Both the position numbers and the translations under genes were made by a program. Positions 37,328 through 47,600 of a stretch of DNA of 64,000 nt are shown here, piece by piece. The stretch comes from Fermentimonas sp. Its GTDB lineage: Bacteria; Bacteroidota; Bacteroidia; Bacteroidales; Dysgonomonadaceae. The stretch covers positions 1-64,000 of the forward strand of contig JAQVXD010000008.1 of NCBI GenBank assembly GCA_028709385.1. Direction: 5' to 3'. The notes below the pieces were generated by a model that saw only the letters and a list, made by a program, of their open reading frames with translations, made no database searches and had not been told where the DNA came from. Within the stretch, counting starts at the first letter, position 1. Every line of letters starts with the position of its first letter.

Positions 37328-38266
37328 ATGCTTAGATATAACGAAACTAGATTTATAAAATCACCTTTCAATTCAGAATCAGAATTGGAACAAGTTGTAA
37401 TTGATAATTATGAATACCTATTCGGTCCAAATTCATATTATTTGCCAAAAACTTTAATAAGAACAGGTGATGGTAATGGCACAATACCGGATGGATATGC
37501 TATCGATTTAGGACTAAGGAAATGGTATATTGTAGAGGCAGAATTAATGCATCATAGTGTTTGGAATCATATTGTACCTCAGGTAACTAAACAGATTATT
37601 GCTTCTAAGCAGAGTTCAACAAAACAGTTATTAGAAGATTTATCAGTTGATAAATACCAAACTGATCCTTACACAAAGGAAAAATTCGAAGAATTAAATA
37701 TTGCCGAAATTAACGTACGACAAGTAGTAAGAAATATATTGGAGACTGATCCAATTATAGGTATCCCGATTGATGGAGTGACAAAAGATATTAATGATTG
37801 GGCGAATACTTTAGAGTATACAGTCAAACTTTGGGTAATCAATAAATATGTTGAGTTTAATAATCCCACAAATATCATATGGGAATTTCCTGAAGAACAG
37901 AGACCCACGTTAGATACAGAAAAAGCTAATGAAAATCAAAGCCCCGGTTATAGTATTGCACAATACGATGTTGATCTAAACGATTTAATAAATGGAGGTT
38001 TACTTACTATTGGTGAAAAACTTTATATGTCATACAAACCTAAAAACGGACAGTTACACAATTATGAGGCTTTTGTTTTAGAGGATGGATCACTTGAAGT
38101 ATTAGGTCAACACTACAGCAGTCCTTCGTATGCCGCTTTAGCAGGTATACAAGATGCAGGCAGTGATAGAAAAACAGTTAATGGTTGGACTTCTTGGAGA
38201 AATTCCGACAACAGAACTCTTGCAGACTTGAGAGATCAATTCCTAAACTCAGTACCGCTTCCTTGA
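37328..38266 (+). CDS. PD-(D/E)XK-like nuclease-fold protein with C-terminal RAMA-like domain
   Basis: The 312-residue protein has an N-terminal alpha/beta region (about 15-95) with Glu20-Glu21, then PDGYAIDLGLRKWYIVEAEL (Asp60, Glu70, Glu72). This resembles the D-x(n)-E-x-K nuclease core, but with Glu in place of Lys. A helical middle follows. A C-terminal domain (about 213-305) has LINGGLLTIGEKLY, a dG-x-L strand, SSPSYAAL and NGWTSWR, fitting the RAMA domain that accompanies restriction and adenine-methylase proteins and may sense DNA modification. It is convergent with the defence operon, 13 bases from its end. Activity is uncertain. Confidence 0.7.
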   Translation: MLRYNETRFIKSPFNSESELEQVVIDNYEYLFGPNSYYLPKTLIRTGDGNGTIPDGYAIDLGLRKWYIVEAELMHHSVWNHIVPQVTKQIIASKQSSTKQLLEDLSVDKYQTDPYTKEKFEELNIAEINVRQVVRNILETDPIIGIPIDGVTKDINDWANTLEYTVKLWVINKYVEFNNPTNIIWEFPEEQRPTLDTEKANENQSPGYSIAQYDVDLNDLINGGLLTIGEKLYMSYKPKNGQLHNYEAFVLEDGSLEVLGQHYSSPSYAALAGIQDAGSDRKTVNGWTSWRNSDNRTLADLRDQFLNSVPLP

Positions 38267-38279
38267 TGTTTTAAAATCC

Positions 38280-40550
38280 CTATTTAAGAAGCACCGGATA
38301 CCAATTAGAAAGTTTTTCCATAATTGAAATTCCTTCCTCCACAAAATCTCTTCCTTCGATATGTTTGATTAAACAGTCGTATATTTCAATATCTTCCTGT
38401 TCTTTGATTATATTATAATTTTCCACGGAAAACCCCATTTTCGTTAATTTAGATTCCAAGATTCCCAAAATATGCCATCCATCCTCTCTCATATCCATTT
38501 CTACAGAGTTAGAGATCTTAGATAGGATAAAAGAACTTCCTCCAAATTTATCCAGATAGAAGTAATATTTCTCACTAATCTTGAGTTCCAGAATGCGATG
38601 AATTAGTTTCCATGCAACATTGTTTTCTGAGTAATATGTACTTTGTAATGCTATTGCATCTAGATAACCCTTAGTCTCATCAAAAGGTTTGTCATATGTC
38701 ACACCTGGGTAGTAAATGTAGCCATACCTCCATTCTTGATACGCTACAGTTATCAAATCTGCATACTTAATTGTATAATATCTCCAGTGTTCAGTATATG
38801 TGTTATTTAGATTGCATTCCTCAATTGGTAATGAAGTGTCAATCTTATCAAAAGTTTCCATAATCCGATTTCTGTCATCAAAATCATGAAAACCTGTAAA
38901 ATTCCTCCAGGATCCTGTTACTATTCCAAAGTATCGAAAAGCAGGTCTGTTCGTCATAGCCATAGAATAGTCACCGAAATATAGTAGTGCTGAGCGTCGT
39001 TTGTGCTCCTCTCTTTTCCAGCCACCTGTCACTTCGAAGAAATACTTTGCTTTATCCAAACGCTCTTTTAATGCAGCAACAAATGTAACGTCACTTAGAT
39101 TAAGCTTGTCATCTTCAGAAAGACCCACAGCAAAAGCCGATAGAGTGGCATTAATCTCAGAAATATCTTCATACTCGTATAATGACTCCCAGACGGCACG
39201 ATTTCGTTCCTTCTCTTGCTCCTCTTTCCATGATCCTTCGCTGAGCTTTGGGTCATTATGTTTAAGGAGTCTCCCTTTCATAACATTCTCTACATCCTTA
39301 AGTAGATTTGTCATTTCTTTTTCACGAATCTGATAACTACTATTATTAATGAGATTTCTTACATGGCGGTATCTAAAGAAAAATTCTTTATTATTCAAAT
39401 CCTTATAAAGACCTATAATTATAGCATATAGGGCTAATATACTATTGTATTGAAAATTAGCACTTACAGCTTCTTTAATAAGACTCTTGTAATCGTTTCT
39501 AAGTTTCTCCGGTATTTTATCTTTACCATCCACCAAAGTGTCAAAAACAAATTTCATTGCCTCTATGCGCCTAGAATTGGCCATGTTGGAATCAATAAAT
39601 TCGTCATCCAGTTCTTTAAACTGAGGTCTCTGCCTACCTGATATGTAATCAAAAGTGCGGAATAGATGCTTAAAGAAATTCATATATGCTGAGTCAATGA
39701 CTTTCAATTCTTCAGTATAATCAAGAGCTTCCCAGATGAATTGAATCCATTTAGTGTCCAGAGAAATCACTATTTTATTGGCATATTTATTCCCAAACTT
39801 ACTATGTTTACCAATTCGCTTGTGTATCTTGGCTTTAAAAATTTCAAATGATGTCAATGGTTTACCACGTGAGTTCATCTTATTGTAAAGATCATCCGAG
39901 AGATCAAATACACCGAAATCCAGCATATCAAAGTTGATAGGGCAATCCTCGGAAGTTAGCTTCTGCCAAATGTCATTCATACCGTAAAATTTAATATGAA
40001 TTCGATTAAGCACTACCATCATAGACATGATAGAAGGATCGCTAAAGAAGGAACCTCTAAATTCATCTAAATTTATTAAGTAAGAACTAAATAGTATTGC
40101 ATTTTTCCCTGTAGGATCGCATTTTATCAGTTCAGCAAGTTCCTGATGCTTTTTGATAAGGAGATTTTGGCAGAAAGATATTGTAGCATTTCGTGTTGCA
40201 TAGCTAAAACCACTTAACTTTTTAAATTCCTCTTCACTGGCTTCCGGCTCTGCTATTAATGCAGCATAAAAATGAAGTAAATAAAGTGTTGTAAGTCGTT
40301 GTTGTCCGTCTAGTGGCATAAATTCCTTTGCTCTAGACTCACTTCCATATACGAAGTCTAGTGTCTCTTCTTCACCGGTATCAAAAGCATTCTTAAAGGT
40401 TTCCAGCATATTATTAAGTACCATGTCAGTCTTCTCTGTTTCGGCACCATAAATGTAATCTCTCTGGATTGTAGGGATTTTAATACTTTTACTATCTTGC
40501 AATAATCCCCAGAATGTCTCTTTTTTTCCAATTGATGTATTATTCTTCAT
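38280..40550 (-). CDS. DUF262 (GmrS/ParB-like NTPase) protein without HNH domain
   Basis: The 756-residue protein begins with the DUF262 core: IPTIQRDYIYG near residue 24, DGQQRLTTLYLLHF near 78 and the later NKMNSRGKPLTSFEIFKAKI (cited as NSRGKPLTSFE) near 220. This core binds and hydrolyses NTPs in type IV restriction factors such as GmrSD. The long helical C-terminal part (about 300-756) shows no DUF1524 HNH motif that I can find. It follows the HNH-bearing DUF262 gene by 8 bases and ends the operon. A non-nuclease partner or regulator role is likely. Confidence 0.82.
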   Translation of the reverse strand: MKNNTSIGKKETFWGLLQDSKSIKIPTIQRDYIYGAETEKTDMVLNNMLETFKNAFDTGEEETLDFVYGSESRAKEFMPLDGQQRLTTLYLLHFYAALIAEPEASEEEFKKLSGFSYATRNATISFCQNLLIKKHQELAELIKCDPTGKNAILFSSYLINLDEFRGSFFSDPSIMSMMVVLNRIHIKFYGMNDIWQKLTSEDCPINFDMLDFGVFDLSDDLYNKMNSRGKPLTSFEIFKAKIHKRIGKHSKFGNKYANKIVISLDTKWIQFIWEALDYTEELKVIDSAYMNFFKHLFRTFDYISGRQRPQFKELDDEFIDSNMANSRRIEAMKFVFDTLVDGKDKIPEKLRNDYKSLIKEAVSANFQYNSILALYAIIIGLYKDLNNKEFFFRYRHVRNLINNSSYQIREKEMTNLLKDVENVMKGRLLKHNDPKLSEGSWKEEQEKERNRAVWESLYEYEDISEINATLSAFAVGLSEDDKLNLSDVTFVAALKERLDKAKYFFEVTGGWKREEHKRRSALLYFGDYSMAMTNRPAFRYFGIVTGSWRNFTGFHDFDDRNRIMETFDKIDTSLPIEECNLNNTYTEHWRYYTIKYADLITVAYQEWRYGYIYYPGVTYDKPFDETKGYLDAIALQSTYYSENNVAWKLIHRILELKISEKYYFYLDKFGGSSFILSKISNSVEMDMREDGWHILGILESKLTKMGFSVENYNIIKEQEDIEIYDCLIKHIEGRDFVEEGISIMEKLSNWYPVLLK

Positions 40551-40558
40551 AGTATTTC

Positions 40559-42547
40559 TTATTCAAAAGCATCTTTACTAATATAATCTTTAAGTTTATC
40601 TTTTATGTCATTGTAGTACAATTCACGGTCTTTTTGAGACCAAGAATGGACCTGCATTATATCGTTATCATAAAGCTTTAGGAATACCTTTCGGGTACAA
40701 ATTGGAACATACTTATTGCCCCCTAGTTCTTTACATATTTTTTGTCTTTTAACCTCAAATGGCGATTTACCTACCATTGAGTTTTGCCCAAAGTCAAGAA
40801 GTGTCAGATTAGAAAGTTGGTGCATTGGCTTAGTTTTGTCAGCTTTAAAATCCAACTTGTTATAAAATCCAACAACATCGTTAAAAATTGCTTTGATATT
40901 GTCGAACATAAAATTCTTACTCTTGCATAGTGGTTCTTTTTGTCCTACAGGAATACTATAAGCATTTTCAAGCTCTGATATAACGCTATCCTTCTCACTT
41001 ATCAATTTGGTATTACCAAGTGAAATCTTCTTTAATGCCTTAAGGTTGTATCCAATCCATTCATACCAAGATTCCTTCTTGTTTTCAGGCAGAGAATCGG
41101 AGTTTATAGCGTGAATATGTTCAAGTGTCCAAGTTCTTTCCACATACTCATCCCCTACAGTATAATATCTAAATTGATTAAAAGAAAAGAAATTACCTCT
41201 TTCTTGTAAGCGAGTAGTTTCAACATTGTAGAGAATTAAAAGTCTCTTCAAATATTCATAATCCTTATTATTTTCATAGCTTAGATTATCTATAGTTTTG
41301 TTGTCTTCTTTAGGGAGTTTCATACTCTCAATAACCAGATCTTCAACTTTTTTCTCTACGTCTTTCTTGCCATCATTAACATCCAATAAAAAACATATTA
41401 CATCATCCTCCGATCCATCACGTGCAATTGCATTTAGGAATCCAATGAGGTGGTACAGATTGCGATTACGATACCAATACTGAAGCTTATCAAATGCTAT
41501 CAAAATTCTCTCCCAAGTTTTCCATGCATTTAGATCCAGTTCTATCAAATTCTTAAAGTAGAGGTAAGTATATAAACTATCCTCCTTATGTAATTTACTT
41601 TCAGTTGGTTTAGCTTTTTGCGAAGCATATTTACCACTCATCAAGTCAAAAAGTAAGCCAATTGAATTGATACCTGTATCTTTACGCCTAGTCAAGAAGG
41701 ATTGAAACTCTGTATCTTTCATCTGTTGTTCAAGTTCATCCCACTTTTCATTAATACTGCTCTGTAAGTGTATCCTTCGCTGTCTGATAATCTCAGCACG
41801 CATAGTTTCATGAAGATCTTCAAACTCTCCCACGTCAAATTCTGCTTCACTACTTAAAAAAAGTGAGCGGATCAGCTCTGAGCACGAAAGCTCTACTTTG
41901 AGCGAATTCATACGATTAAATATATCGTGAGGAGCCTTATCTTCAAATGTTTCATACCATACAACCTGTATCGACTTATCACTATTAATGTCATTATAAA
42001 AGTATTGACCAAATAGTGAAAGACGACTTGGCACAGCTGCAAACCAGTCCAGCACAACTCTTGCAACATTATAGATATATTTCGAATCTATAAATTGGCT
42101 CCAACCATTATTATTTTCATCAATTATAAGTTTACCCTCATTATCAGAAATAACACTTATACTGTCAAAAATACCTTGCATTTCCGGTCTAGTGGCATAG
42201 CGGATAGTGTAACTGTGATTTTTGATGGGAGTCAATGGATTTCTATTTAGCTGATCAAAAATTTTCATAATAATTAATAGAGTGCATAGCCTCTGTTGTC
42301 CATCAATTATTTCATACCACTCTTCATCATCTATCTTTATCCCTTTTAGCACGATTGGTTGGAGACAGTAAAACTGTCCTCTTGTATTTCCGGAGAAATA
42401 CTCAGCTAAGTCATTAAGCAAATCCTTAACTTGTTTTTCTTCCCATCTGTATCCTCTCTGATACTCCGGGATATAATACTTATTGTCAAGCAGTTCAGGT
42501 AAAGCTCGACGTCTCATAATGTTTTCTCTAAATTCAGGCATGGACAT
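40559..42547 (-). CDS. DUF262-DUF1524 HNH protein (GmrSD-like type IV restriction factor)
   Basis: Predicted NTP-dependent nuclease that cuts modified DNA. The 662 residues contain an N-terminal DUF262 domain with IPEYQRGYRWEEKQV (near 32), IIDGQQRLCTLLIIM (near 82) and FNRMNSLKVELSCSELI (near 210). The C-terminal DUF1524 HNH-type nuclease has WTLEHIHAIN near 475 and LSNLTLLDFGQNSMVGKSPF (cited as NLTLL near 580 with Asn and Lys following). All expected motifs are present. It is 30 bases after the UvrD-type helicase gene and 8 bases before the second DUF262 gene. Confidence 0.87.
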   Translation of the reverse strand: MSMPEFRENIMRRRALPELLDNKYYIPEYQRGYRWEEKQVKDLLNDLAEYFSGNTRGQFYCLQPIVLKGIKIDDEEWYEIIDGQQRLCTLLIIMKIFDQLNRNPLTPIKNHSYTIRYATRPEMQGIFDSISVISDNEGKLIIDENNNGWSQFIDSKYIYNVARVVLDWFAAVPSRLSLFGQYFYNDINSDKSIQVVWYETFEDKAPHDIFNRMNSLKVELSCSELIRSLFLSSEAEFDVGEFEDLHETMRAEIIRQRRIHLQSSINEKWDELEQQMKDTEFQSFLTRRKDTGINSIGLLFDLMSGKYASQKAKPTESKLHKEDSLYTYLYFKNLIELDLNAWKTWERILIAFDKLQYWYRNRNLYHLIGFLNAIARDGSEDDVICFLLDVNDGKKDVEKKVEDLVIESMKLPKEDNKTIDNLSYENNKDYEYLKRLLILYNVETTRLQERGNFFSFNQFRYYTVGDEYVERTWTLEHIHAINSDSLPENKKESWYEWIGYNLKALKKISLGNTKLISEKDSVISELENAYSIPVGQKEPLCKSKNFMFDNIKAIFNDVVGFYNKLDFKADKTKPMHQLSNLTLLDFGQNSMVGKSPFEVKRQKICKELGGNKYVPICTRKVFLKLYDNDIMQVHSWSQKDRELYYNDIKDKLKDYISKDAFE

Positions 42548-42577
42548 TTATGATTTATATTAATTACAACAGTAATA

Positions 42578-44662
42578 TTATATCTTCACCAACTCACTCT
42601 TCTCTCCAATTCCACTTATAACTAATCGTTGAATAGCACGACTAGAAGCAACATAAAAGAGTGATTTTTCTTTTTTCAATATCTCTTGCTTCTCAACTTC
42701 TGTTAGCGAGTTGAAGTTGTATGGCAAAAAGGGCAGAGTTCGTTTATTGACATCCGTGAGGAAGACATGCTTAAATTCCAATCCTTTTATACCATGAAAG
42801 GTTGTTAGTCTTACACCTTCGTTATTAGGATTTAATAAGTCCCTTGTTATGTAAGGCATTCCTTCCTGATGCAGTTTGTTTGTAAAATCTTTGACTGAAT
42901 CTCTGGTTCGTGCTGCAATAACTATCTCGTTATAATACACACCTTTTTCTATTAGATTTGTTATTTCTTCAAATACAAAGTCAAGCTCTTTTTGTTTGTC
43001 ATCAAACACTTTATATTCCGGTTTAACACCATGGAACAGGGATAAGTATCCTGTTTTATCCTCTTTGCCACCATCAAAATCATCAAACTCCTCATCTTGG
43101 ATTATGGATATTGCCAACTTCTTAATCTCTTCTGTTGTACGGTAATTGATTCTTAATCGCTTACTTCTTTGTCCTCTAATATTGATGCCGGATCTTGAAA
43201 ATACAATTTTCTTGTTGAATATATTCTGTAATGGATCACCTACCATAAACAGATCATTTACTCCCTCTTTTACAAGTGAACGAATAAAATTTAACTCTAC
43301 ATTAGAAAAGTCCTGTAGCTCATCAACAATAACATGAGAAAAAACAGAAATATTTTGTTCATTAAGATAACTACTTACTAAATTATATATTTCCTCTTTG
43401 TAGAGTAAGTTCTGATTTTTCCTCTCTACATTAAAAGCTTCAAAAACCTCCCATAGCTCAATTCTCTGCCTTCTGGATATAGCTCTGCCTCTTCCAACTC
43501 TACTTGCTTTTAAGTAATCCTGCAGAGTCTGCACATTTTGAGTGAGAATAACATCATCAAATTCACTTTTTAGAAATTCCTCATCATAAGCCACAAGTTG
43601 TTCATCTAAGAAATTACTCCAAAGATCTCTATCAGACTTAACATTACTCAATCCAATGATTCTGTCGTTTGATTCAATTAACCTGTACTCATTAGCAAGT
43701 TCAAAAGCAAGTGCATCAATATTTTCAATCCTATACGTACCACTCTTAACTTTCAATTCGGCTGCCAAACTCTCCAAGTTTTTACTTAGCTCTTTCGTGA
43801 AGGTCGTAAATAATATTGGTTTACCATTAGTTTTATTTTCAGCCAAATATTTAAGTCGATGCAATGCAACAACAGTCTTACCAGTTCCTGCACCACCTGA
43901 TAATTTCACAGCACCGTTAAAGTCACGATTTACTAATGATGATTGTGAAGGGTGTAAGTAATATTTCCATTTTTGCAAAGGACCTTGCAAAGCTTCGTTA
44001 AATAATACATCATCAGTTAGTTCAAAGAAAGATCTTGCGTTGTTTTTGGAGTTCAACTCATCATCACTTTCCGTTTCAAGACCATTTTTAATCTCTGATT
44101 TTAAGGATTCAATATTAGCACCGTCAAGTAAATAAAATAAATTCTCAAAAGCATCATTAGGAAGATAATCCATCATATCTTCAAGAGCTGAAAAATTATT
44201 AATATATAATACTGACGGGACCAGTGCCTGTGGCACACCAATCTCAAGCAAATCTTTGTAACCATATTTACCCATAAATAGAGGAGATACTGCAGAATCA
44301 ACCTGTTTCTCTGCAATTATTTCCACAGATTCATCAATAGTAAACACTTGATAAGCTTTGGTTTGCTCGTTCCAGTCAATAACTTTGTTTTTGGCCCATT
44401 CCATTGCATCGTCGTGATTATCAATCCACACGAGAAGGTATACATTCGAAGCTTTCACCTCTTTAATAATCGCCCTGTATTTATCATCAACACGTGCAGT
44501 TCTTAGACTCTGGTCTTTAAAAGTACTTATCGATTCAAGATTTATTGCAGCTGATTTAGAATCAGTCCTAAACTTGCTTATAAATCCAGTAACCTTAGTT
44601 TGTGTAGTTTTATTCAGCTTTAAAAAAGCATCCCAAAATCGTTCATATATAAATAGCTTCAT
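42578..44662 (-). CDS. RelE-fold domain fused to UvrD/Rep-type superfamily 1 helicase
   Basis: The first 100 residues match a RelE/HigB-type fold: LRTARVDDKYRAIIKE then YLLVWIDNHDDAMEWA. From about 240 an SF1A helicase follows with Walker A GGAGTGKTVVALHRL (near 257), Walker B VIVDELQDFS, RINYRTTEEIK, motif V TTFHGIKGLEFKHVFLTD and motif VI LFYVASSRAIQRL. Length is 694. RelE toxins cleave mRNA on ribosomes, but fused copies may instead serve as binding modules. No cognate antitoxin gene is next to it. It lies 26 bases after the DUF1998 helicase gene. Confidence 0.85.
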   Translation of the reverse strand: MKLFIYERFWDAFLKLNKTTQTKVTGFISKFRTDSKSAAINLESISTFKDQSLRTARVDDKYRAIIKEVKASNVYLLVWIDNHDDAMEWAKNKVIDWNEQTKAYQVFTIDESVEIIAEKQVDSAVSPLFMGKYGYKDLLEIGVPQALVPSVLYINNFSALEDMMDYLPNDAFENLFYLLDGANIESLKSEIKNGLETESDDELNSKNNARSFFELTDDVLFNEALQGPLQKWKYYLHPSQSSLVNRDFNGAVKLSGGAGTGKTVVALHRLKYLAENKTNGKPILFTTFTKELSKNLESLAAELKVKSGTYRIENIDALAFELANEYRLIESNDRIIGLSNVKSDRDLWSNFLDEQLVAYDEEFLKSEFDDVILTQNVQTLQDYLKASRVGRGRAISRRQRIELWEVFEAFNVERKNQNLLYKEEIYNLVSSYLNEQNISVFSHVIVDELQDFSNVELNFIRSLVKEGVNDLFMVGDPLQNIFNKKIVFSRSGINIRGQRSKRLRINYRTTEEIKKLAISIIQDEEFDDFDGGKEDKTGYLSLFHGVKPEYKVFDDKQKELDFVFEEITNLIEKGVYYNEIVIAARTRDSVKDFTNKLHQEGMPYITRDLLNPNNEGVRLTTFHGIKGLEFKHVFLTDVNKRTLPFLPYNFNSLTEVEKQEILKKEKSLFYVASSRAIQRLVISGIGEKSELVKI

Positions 44663-44688
44663 TTCTATTAGATTATTTCAAGTAATAA

Positions 44689-47600
44689 TTATATTAAATC
44701 AACATCTCCGGGTTCAATAATTTTATACCCATGTTCCTCAAAAATTCGCCTACTTTCATCTGAAAACGGATTCACCACAACCTTTATATTACCGAAAACC
44801 AAGTCTGCATCTGCAATTACTTCACCCTGTTCATCAACAAGCGAGTCAAGGTAATTGATATTCTCCATAGTGATAATATTCTTATCAACCGCTTTCTTGA
44901 TCAGGTCATGATATTCGGATTCATATAATGGTAGTATTTCTGCAACAAGATCCAACTCTTCATCTGTTATTTCAATTGAAACTTCACTCGACTTTCTTTT
45001 TAAGAAATTTGCAGACTGAAATATATTAAATAACGACCAAAATTGCTGCCATTCATTTTTATCAACATCTTTAGTGTCACTCAACTCTAAATTATGTAAA
45101 ACCTCTTTCTTTTTAAAGTTTACCCAGATCCTCCAATCTGCAAACTTAAAATTGTTCTGACCTTCAACCGGAATCAATCCATTATAATCTTTTATTAAGT
45201 TTTGTATGATATAATTATCCTCAATAGTATCACCTGAAATTAGTTTATCAATATCTTCCGGATTATAAGATGGTGAAAAGATTTCACTAGTCCATGAAAC
45301 TAAGAAAGTAAAATGAGAAACTGGAAATGGTTCAATAATTGGGTATGCAAGTAAACTAATTAAACGGATAACATTAGAAAAACCATTAGATAAATTTATC
45401 TTCTCATGATCCCTTGTTAGGTAGGGGAGCAATTTAGTCAAATAGTTAGAAGCAAAATTCTGATGATACATCATAAATAAATCATCTTTCACATCACCTT
45501 CTTTGTTCAACCATCTTTCAAAGTAGTCCAAATCTTCCCAAGTTAAAGTCCACACCTTAAACCAACTATTACTGGTTATAGCTTTTCGAATTGCAATATC
45601 CTTCTCAAAAACATTATGCTCCTTAGATGCGTGAAACTGGAACCCATCCAGATAAAGTGCAATTCTTGGGATTTCCTTTCTGTACTCTTTACCTTTATAA
45701 TCATATTTTATACAGACTATTAAAAAATCTACCCGTGTACTGTATTCAATACCGTCCTTAGGACCTAACACCACTTGAGGTCTTATTTGATAAATTGCAT
45801 TAACATCGCCTGTTGTAATTTCGATTTCATAATATGGAATACCGTGGAAATTCTTTTCTGAAAATTTACAACTCTCATCTTTTTCACTCCATTTTTCAAC
45901 TAAGTTAATAAAACGATCTTCCAATTCCGACTCTTCAATTCTACCGGTATTGGTTACATTTGTTAAGCCTCTGTTATTCTTTTCCCAGCTTTCTGTTTGC
46001 TTATAAATTTTGCTAAACCATTCTTCGGCTCTCTCTCTGCTTAAACCATCTCTTTTATACTGATTTCCGTATGAATATATACACCTATAGCAGCCGTCAT
46101 GCCCATTGTGTTGACAGGTGCAATCTCTGATAGACTCGTAGCTGTTTTTTAACAATTGAGTAAAGTTTTCACTGCTAAACAGCTCTTCTAAATAACCTGA
46201 GCCACCTGGTATTGTGTCATAAAGCAATAAGAACCTGTCAAACCTGCTTGTATGTTGATTAAACTCCTTATAATCCATTATTTTTATATGGCTAGGATTT
46301 CCTTTGAAATACCTCTTTAATCCAAGTTCCAAACCAGCTTGAAACATTCTGATATCAGCTTCTGTGTTAAATTTCTGAACAGGAAGTATAATCTTCAAAA
46401 TTTCAGTATTAAATTCTCTAAAGAGATAAATCTCCTCGAAAACTTCGTCAGATTGGTTTTCATAAACCTTGTTTCTATGCTTACAATAACCGTAGTGAAA
46501 ATCTTTTGCTTCGTTTATTAAATGATTAGATGAAACCGACTTACCACAATGCTTACAGGTTACAAACCCCTTAGTCATCACTTCCTGATCGTTTACTTTC
46601 AGCCTTCTTGCATCGATAACGTCCTGTCTGCCGTAATTGATAGTAGTTATTGTTGCATTACTAACAAATTCAATGCCGAAAGGTATTTCTTTCAATACCC
46701 ATGCGCCATTAGAAGTACTATTGGCAAAATTAACGTGTTGAATAATTTGGTACAACCTGCTATCCCTGTCGTCGTTGTTATCATCAAGTTTAGCCTGTGA
46801 TGAGGTGATATAAGAGCGTACAGCTGTCAATTTTACAAATTCGTGTATATTAGATGCAGAACTCCATGATACATCACCACATTTAGGGCAATTACCGGTT
46901 TTAGATAAACTGTCTATCTCAATATAATCACATTTAGAACAAAATCTTTTCCTATGTTTATTCTTTTCATCCCAGTCGAATGTGTTAACGCCGGAAATCT
47001 CGAACCTATACCCCTGTGTGTAAAAGTAGTTCTCTGGAGCCAACTCTCTAATTGCTTGTGAAGCAGGACGAGTAATTTCATAATCCTTATCTACCCCTAC
47101 ATTAGTAGCACCCTCGCCATCCATTTGCCAAATATGCGCATTAAGCTGCACACCCGTTTCAGGAAAAGCATAATTGGGTAATACTCCTACATTGGTTAAA
47201 TGCTCTAATGTAAGTCTTTTATTAATACTTCTTTTAATGCCTAAAATGCTCTTTTTTGCTTTAGCATACTCCTCCACAAGTGGATCACCTTGGGCAAGTT
47301 TAAGAACACTAATCTCCTCATCTAAAGCATTTAATTTACTCTGCATTTCATTAAACTCTTCCTGAATTTTGATGAAAACCGATAGTAGTTGCTCATAAAA
47401 TAATCCAGAGTCAATACTATCCTCAATCTCTTTAAACGCCCTCTCACGTACAGACGAAGTATATTGTACAATGAAATTATCAAGTAAAGAATCTCTATTA
47501 CTCTTTATAAACGAAATAAACCTATTAATAAAGAAAAATTCATTTGTTATCTTTTGTTGATGAAGTTTTAAATCACCAATAGTATTTGGAATAATATTCT

